The notes beneath the pieces are model-generated. The model was not told the origin of the DNA. It made no database searches and saw only the letters and a list, made by a program, of their open reading frames with translations. From Saccoglossus kowalevskii (Eukaryota; Hemichordata; Enteropneusta; Harrimaniidae): a stretch of DNA of 11,351 bases. Below, piece after piece: positions 8,141-11,351 of this stretch. The stretch is taken from contig NW_003148773.1 of assembly GCF_000003605.2 (NCBI RefSeq), positions 5,786 to 17,136 on the forward strand. Direction: 5' to 3'. Numbering within the stretch: position 1 is the first letter of the stretch; every line of letters starts with the position of its first letter. The translations under genes and the position numbers were made by a program.

Positions 8141-8289
8141 GACAATAGTCTACAAACATTTTCTATGATATATAATTGGTGTAAGCTAGCTGGGGTGCAA
8201 TAAATCCTAGCTAGTTTCTAGTGCACCCCACAGATTACTTGATAATAGTCTACAAATATTTTGTATGATATAAAATTGGTGTAAGCTAG
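8141..8289 (+). repeat. 49-bp direct repeat pair flanking a palindrome
   Basis: Positions 8141-8189 and 8241-8289 match at 45 of 49 bases, offset by exactly 100 bp. Both copies end in GGTGTAAGCTAG. Between them, TGGGGTGCA (8191-8199) and TGCACCCCA (8222-8230) form a 9-bp stem with a 22-nt loop. The left arm with its flank (CTGGGGTGCAATA) differs by one base from a piece of the minisatellite unit that starts right after copy 2 (CTGGGGTACAATA). Confidence 0.9.
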
Positions 8290-8750
8290 GACCGAGGGCA
8301 ATATAAACAGGGGTACAATAGGACCGGGGGCAATATAAACTGGGGTACAATAGAACCGGGGGCAATAGGACCGGGGGGCAATATAAACTGGGGTACAATA
8401 GGACCGAGAGCAATAGAAACTGGGGTACAATAGAACCGGGGGCAATATAAACTGGGGTACAATAGGACCGGAGGCAATATAAACTGGGGTACAATAGAAC
8501 CGAGGGCAATATAAACAGGGGTACAATAGGACCGGGGGCAATATAAACTGGGTTACAATAGGACCGAGGGCAATATAAACTGGGGTACAATAGAACTGGG
8601 GGCAATATAAACTGGGGTACAATAGGACCGGAGGCAATATAAACTGGGGTACAATAGGACCGAGGGCAATATAAACAGGGGTACAATAGGACCGGGGGCA
8701 ATATAAACTGGGGTACAATATGACCGGAGGCAATAGAAACTGCTACAATT
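8288..8750. repeat. 32-bp minisatellite, about 15 units
   Basis: The consensus has the form AGGACCGGGGGCAATATAAA followed by CTGGGGTACAAT. Thirteen units are essentially full length. Unit 3 (8352-8366) is cut to 15 bp, unit 4 (8367-8399) has one extra G, and the last unit (from 8720) is truncated. Variants are not random: units 6-10 (8432-8591) and 11-15 (from 8592) follow the same order, indicating a five-unit, 160-bp higher-order repeat. The reverse-complement consensus has no stop in any frame, and 32 is not a multiple of 3. This produces overlapping minus-strand ORFs of 164, 171, 63 and 70 codons, all with the same periodic PQFILPPVLLYPSLYCP-like peptide. I treat these as by-products, not genes. 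Confidence 0.93.
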
Positions 8751-8788
8751 GTCTACTCTCCACAATTTGACAATGGCACTAGCCCAAA

Positions 8789-9820
8789 ATGGATTTCCTG
8801 TTCAACGTGATTGTTCATGATTGTAGCGATAATATAACGAATCATTTCTTTATTTCTGATCGTTCTGCATCTGACCACTATCCAATTGAGTTTAATTTGA
8901 AAGTTGGTATGCAAGACGTTAGTATTAATAATGTACCATCAGATATGCATATAAACTATAAGTGGCGAGAGGCGCACAAAGAAAAAATTACGATTATTGG
9001 GGTAGTCTTGAAACTATTTAATAATATAATATGGAAACTTTTAATGAGTTACTAAGTATAAATAATATCATTGAATCTACACTATATAAAGTCACGCTCA
9101 TCACAGATTACAAGTTCTTGGGTTGATTATGAAGGCAAGGCTATGAAGAAAGTTGTAAACAATTCACTCAAATTTTACCGAAAGTACAAAACAGCTGAGC
9201 ACTTAACTTACTATCATAAACTCCGTAGCAATTATCACTCTATTTTGAAATCTAAAACAGGTTATTTTTAAATATTTTTGGTCTTTGCTTAACCAAATCA
9301 ATACTTCTAAGTCTGATATTCCAGCTGAGGACTGGTATAATTATTTCCCAAACTTATTTGTTGATAAAGAAAGTCCAGTTCCTCCTGATATTAATGAATT
9401 TTATGTTAATGTTAAACTTTTTGTAGACAATATTGCTAATGATTCTGATGGTCTGTATGATAACATGGTTGTCGATAGTAATACCTGGATAGTGCACTTA
9501 TTCTTGAGGAAGTTGAACAAAGTATTTCAAATCAAAAATAATGAAATTTGTCCTGAAATTATTAAAAATCGCTATGATCTTTTCAATAAGATTATGAAGA
9601 CTGGTGAATTTCCCAAGTTATGGGCCAGGGGTTTTATTTTTTCTTTGCATACAAGGGGGTAAAGGAAGGATAACTAAAATTACATCAATAAATAAGTTAT
9701 TTTGTGATGTTATTTAGAATAGATTTTCCAGATGGCTTGAAGAAAATAGTTCTATAGTTGAGCAGCAAGCTGGATTTAGAAAAAACAACCCATGCATGGA
9801 TATATAGTTTTGTTTATACT
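8789..9820 (+). pseudogene. Decayed LINE ORF2: end of endonuclease, linker and RT fingers
   Basis: The first frame reads to SDRSASDHYPIEFNLKV; S-D-H with the following P-I is the last catalytic box of the APE-type endonuclease (His codon 8876-8878). After frameshifts follow the linker (WVDYEGKAMKKVVNNSLKFY, then HLTYYHKLRSNYHSILKSK), FWSLLNQ and DIPAEDWYNYF. Then come VEQSISNQK and NNEICPEIIKN, and KIMKTGEFPKLWARGFIF. The RT finger motif follows (RWLEENSSIVEQQAGFRKNN, then PCMD). The usual K-x-P-G-P-D-G segment between SNQK and NNEIC is missing, apparently through a short deletion with a frameshift. Coding resumes at 10604 after an inserted repeat. The start of the endonuclease is absent. The order endonuclease, linker, RT fits Jockey/CR1/L2-type LINEs; the exact clade is not resolved. 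Confidence 0.85.
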
Positions 9821-10234
9821 AATATAGCTGGAATATAATCATGTCAGGAATATGATTTTTTAACATTAACATGATTGACATTTGTATCTGATCGTCAAAC
9901 GAGTATTGAGAGATATTGCTCTGGAACAGGATTACTTTTAAACCAAATGCAGCCATTTTGAGTACATGTATAATGAATATATAATATTTGAACATAGTCA
10001 GTCAAAGCATGTCAGAGATATGGCAGAAGCCCATTCATTAAAACAAAATGGCTACTAGTCAGCCATTCTGAATCCGATCTAAAAAAAAAATAACGTGCAT
10101 CAGGAACCCGTAATTTTAAACCAATATTATATCTGTATATCTATGATATGACGTATAATGAATATTTAAAATTTGAACATAATCAGTCACAGCAAGTCAG
10201 AGATATGGCACTAGAACCACATTCATTAAAACAA

Positions 10235-10258
10235 AATGGCCATCAGTCGGCCATTTTG
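10235..10258. other. Hairpin inside block 3 core unit (repeated three times)
   Basis: AAAATGGCC and GGCCATTTT form a perfect 9-bp stem around a 7-nt loop. Sister units carry the same fold: AATGGCT/AGCCATT near 10045-10067 and AAAATGGCC/GGCCATCTT near 10388-10412, each with a 7-nt loop. The first has a changed loop-closing pair on both sides (C-G to T-A). Confidence 0.75.
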
Positions 10259-10518
10259 AATCTTATTTGAAAAAAAAACAAAATTATGTGCATCAAGGTC
10301 CTATAATGTCCAACGTATATACCAAGTTTGTACAAAATCCATCTGTAAACAGCCGAGAAATGCTTGATTTTGATGATTTTTGGAACAAAAATGGCCGCCA
10401 TTCGGCCATCTTGAATCAGATCGTGAAACAAATTGATGTGCATATGTATAATATCATGTATGATGTATGTGTGAAATCTGATTGTGATTGGTCCAGTCAC
10501 TTCTAAGATACAGGTCCG

Positions 10519-10542
10519 GACGCACGCACGCACACACGCACG
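10519..10542. repeat. CGCA/CACA microsatellite
   Basis: Short ACGC and ACAC repeats stand between the core units of block 3 and its terminal hairpin, the same position as the microsatellites of blocks 1 and 2. Confidence 0.85.
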
Positions 10543-10553
10543 GTTAAAACATA

Positions 10554-10588
10554 AGTCCCCTTTTTCGGACCGCGTCCGAACGTGGACT
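10554..10588 (+). other. 3'-terminal hairpin of block 3
   Basis: TCGGAC (10565-10570) pairs with GTCCGA (10574-10579) around CGC. An outer AGTCC (10554-10558) pairs with GGACT (10584-10588). It is followed by AAAT. The fold is GC-rich in AT-rich surroundings and marks the 3' end of the inserted element. Confidence 0.75.
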
Positions 10589-10603
10589 AAATATTCCACC
10601 ATC

Positions 10604-10943
10604 CTGCAATGTGCAATTACTAGATATCTGCATCCTCAGGGTAGATTGTATTGTGTTTTATTGATTTACAGAAAGGGTTCGACACCATAAACTACTACTT
10701 ATTTTTCAAGCTTACAAAATTAGCGTTAAATGGCAAACTATTTTGTGTAATTTACTCAATGTATTCCAGCGTATTCGTTTACCTGAGGGGCATCACAGAT
10801 TATTTTAACTGTAATATTGGGGTTCAGCAAGGTAGTATCTTATCTCCACTTTGGTCCACACTTTTTGTTAATGACCTAGGACACCAACATTCTATAAAGC
10901 TTTCCGCATGAAGTTACACGGATAGGAGAAAATGTATCATTAT
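10604..10943 (+). pseudogene. Decayed LINE RT palm, continuation after block 3
   Basis: The frame resumes with ILQCAITRYLHPQGRLYCV. After a one-base shift it reads FIDLQKGFDTINYYLFFKL, then LNGKLFCVIYSMYSSVFVYL, and NCNIGVQQGSILSPLWSTLF followed by VNDLG. FIDLQKGFDTIN is RT box A, with the first catalytic Asp codon at 10663-10665. GVQQGSILSPL (from 10819) is the next conserved box. The second catalytic box ([FY]ADD) is not found; after VNDLG the frame breaks and only a possible RIGENVSLW trace follows to about 10943. With the part at 8789-9820 this is one element split by block 3. It is clearly non-functional. Confidence 0.85.
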
Positions 10944-11351
10944 GGCAAGGAAAATAATGACTTTCTTTTAAATACCTGTTTGTATTCAAATATGTACATC
11001 CATTAAAATGATAAAAAAAAAAGAAGAAAAACTCAAATGCAATCATAGTACGCATTGATGGTGGGAATTGCCAATTTATAAAATTGTAAACAAATATTTT
11101 CGTAAATAACACTGACCGTGAAATACGCCCATGGAGAAGTGTCACTGATGGAATATTTTATATTGCAATTTCTTTCAATTTTTAATTCGATGTATTGTAA
11201 TACACTAGTATTTCTATATTGGAAAATTTTTCTGGGGATTATTAATTTCCATAAACATTATTTATCTATTTTTGTGCAACACAAATATTATAATTATTTA
11301 TAGTATGTCACTAAATAGTGTGACAAGAACGCATGATGCAATACCATGGCG
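10944..11351. other. AT-rich end of window, nothing recognised
   Basis: No continuation of the LINE (YADD box, thumb or C-terminal motifs) could be read here. Two ORFs of 89 codons (minus, 10876-11145) and 61 codons (plus, 11118-11303) have AT-driven compositions and no recognisable motif. A small CACTA-AA-TAGTG inverted repeat lies near 11310-11321 without further support. Confidence 0.4.

Larger units (their letters stand above)
9821..10592 (+). mobile_element. HINE/pearl-like element (block 3) inserted in the LINE RT
   Basis: The LINE frame breaks after the PCMD segment and resumes with ILQCAITRYL, so the DNA between is an insertion. It contains tandem units about 185-188 bp apart: TATAATGAATAT at 9969 and 10154, and AAACAAAATGGC at 10041 and 10229 with a variant near 10384. 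After these come a CGCA/CACA microsatellite (about 10519-10542) and a 3' hairpin. The layout matches blocks 1 and 2, and the tail (AAGTCCCCTTTTTCGG... GGACTAAAT) resembles the block 1 tail (AAACTCCCTTTTTACG... GAGTCAAAAA). The edges are estimated from where LINE similarity stops and may be off by tens of bases on the left. ORFs at 10243-10602, 10267-10506 and 10484-10690 cross it and are shadows. Confidence 0.72.

Noticed and set aside
8207-8733. Minus-strand ORFs of 164 and 171 codons as a repeat-protein gene
   Set aside because: They are two frames of the same 32-bp minisatellite, both open because the unit has no stop. No start context, unique domain or splice support was seen.
10243-10690. 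Overlapping ORFs of 119, 79 and 68 codons
   Set aside because: They cross the block 3 repeat, its microsatellite and hairpin; the real coding signal nearby is the LINE frame, which resumes only at about 10604.

Overview
The window is AT-rich metazoan nuclear DNA, most likely from a mollusc or another spiralian marine invertebrate. The evidence is one recognisable animal housekeeping exon (tripeptidyl-peptidase II, TPP2) with a eukaryotic splice donor, several decayed LINE reverse transcriptases, a terminal-inverted-repeat MITE, and repeat blocks whose layout matches the Helentron-associated (HINE / bivalve 'pearl'-type) elements known from molluscs. The phylum is an inference; nothing seen excludes other invertebrates. 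There is no bacterial-style gene organisation, and almost every long ORF is a by-product of repeats.

Layout. 1-1030: seven degraded ~123-161 bp tandem units, a CA/GACA microsatellite and a small hairpin (block 1). 1031-2191: nothing recognisable. 2192-3336: a nearly complete HINE-like element with a 157-bp core repeat, CGA/CGG microsatellite and strong 3' hairpin (block 2). 3706-4030: a decayed LINE RT palm. 4202-4450: a 5'-truncated, almost identical second copy of the block 2 3' end. 4800-4828: an isolated perfect palindrome. 5149-5362: a MITE. 6269-6430 (minus): TPP2 coding exon 1, with its 5' flank carrying the palindromic decamer TCTCGCGAGA. 7284-8060: the C-terminal part of a LINE ORF2. 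8141-8289: a 49-bp direct repeat pair around a palindrome. 8288-8750: a 32-bp minisatellite. 8789-9820 and 10604-10943: another LINE, from the end of its endonuclease to the middle of its RT, split by a third HINE-like element (about 9821-10592). 10944-11351: nothing recognisable.

How it fits together. The only likely functional gene is TPP2, transcribed right to left. Everything from 6268 down to 1 would be its first intron, filled with transposon debris, because no second exon was found. The region right of the promoter is a LINE-rich intergenic graveyard in which a HINE-like element has jumped into an older LINE. The LINE fragments hold many stops and frameshifts and are dead. I do not see a new enzymatic or defence system. 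The most interesting signals are the shared modular design of the three repeat blocks, a base-paired hairpin with a compensatory change inside block 3, the near-identity of the two block 2 tails, the 32-bp minisatellite that is open in all three minus-strand frames, and the CGCG promoter element at TPP2.
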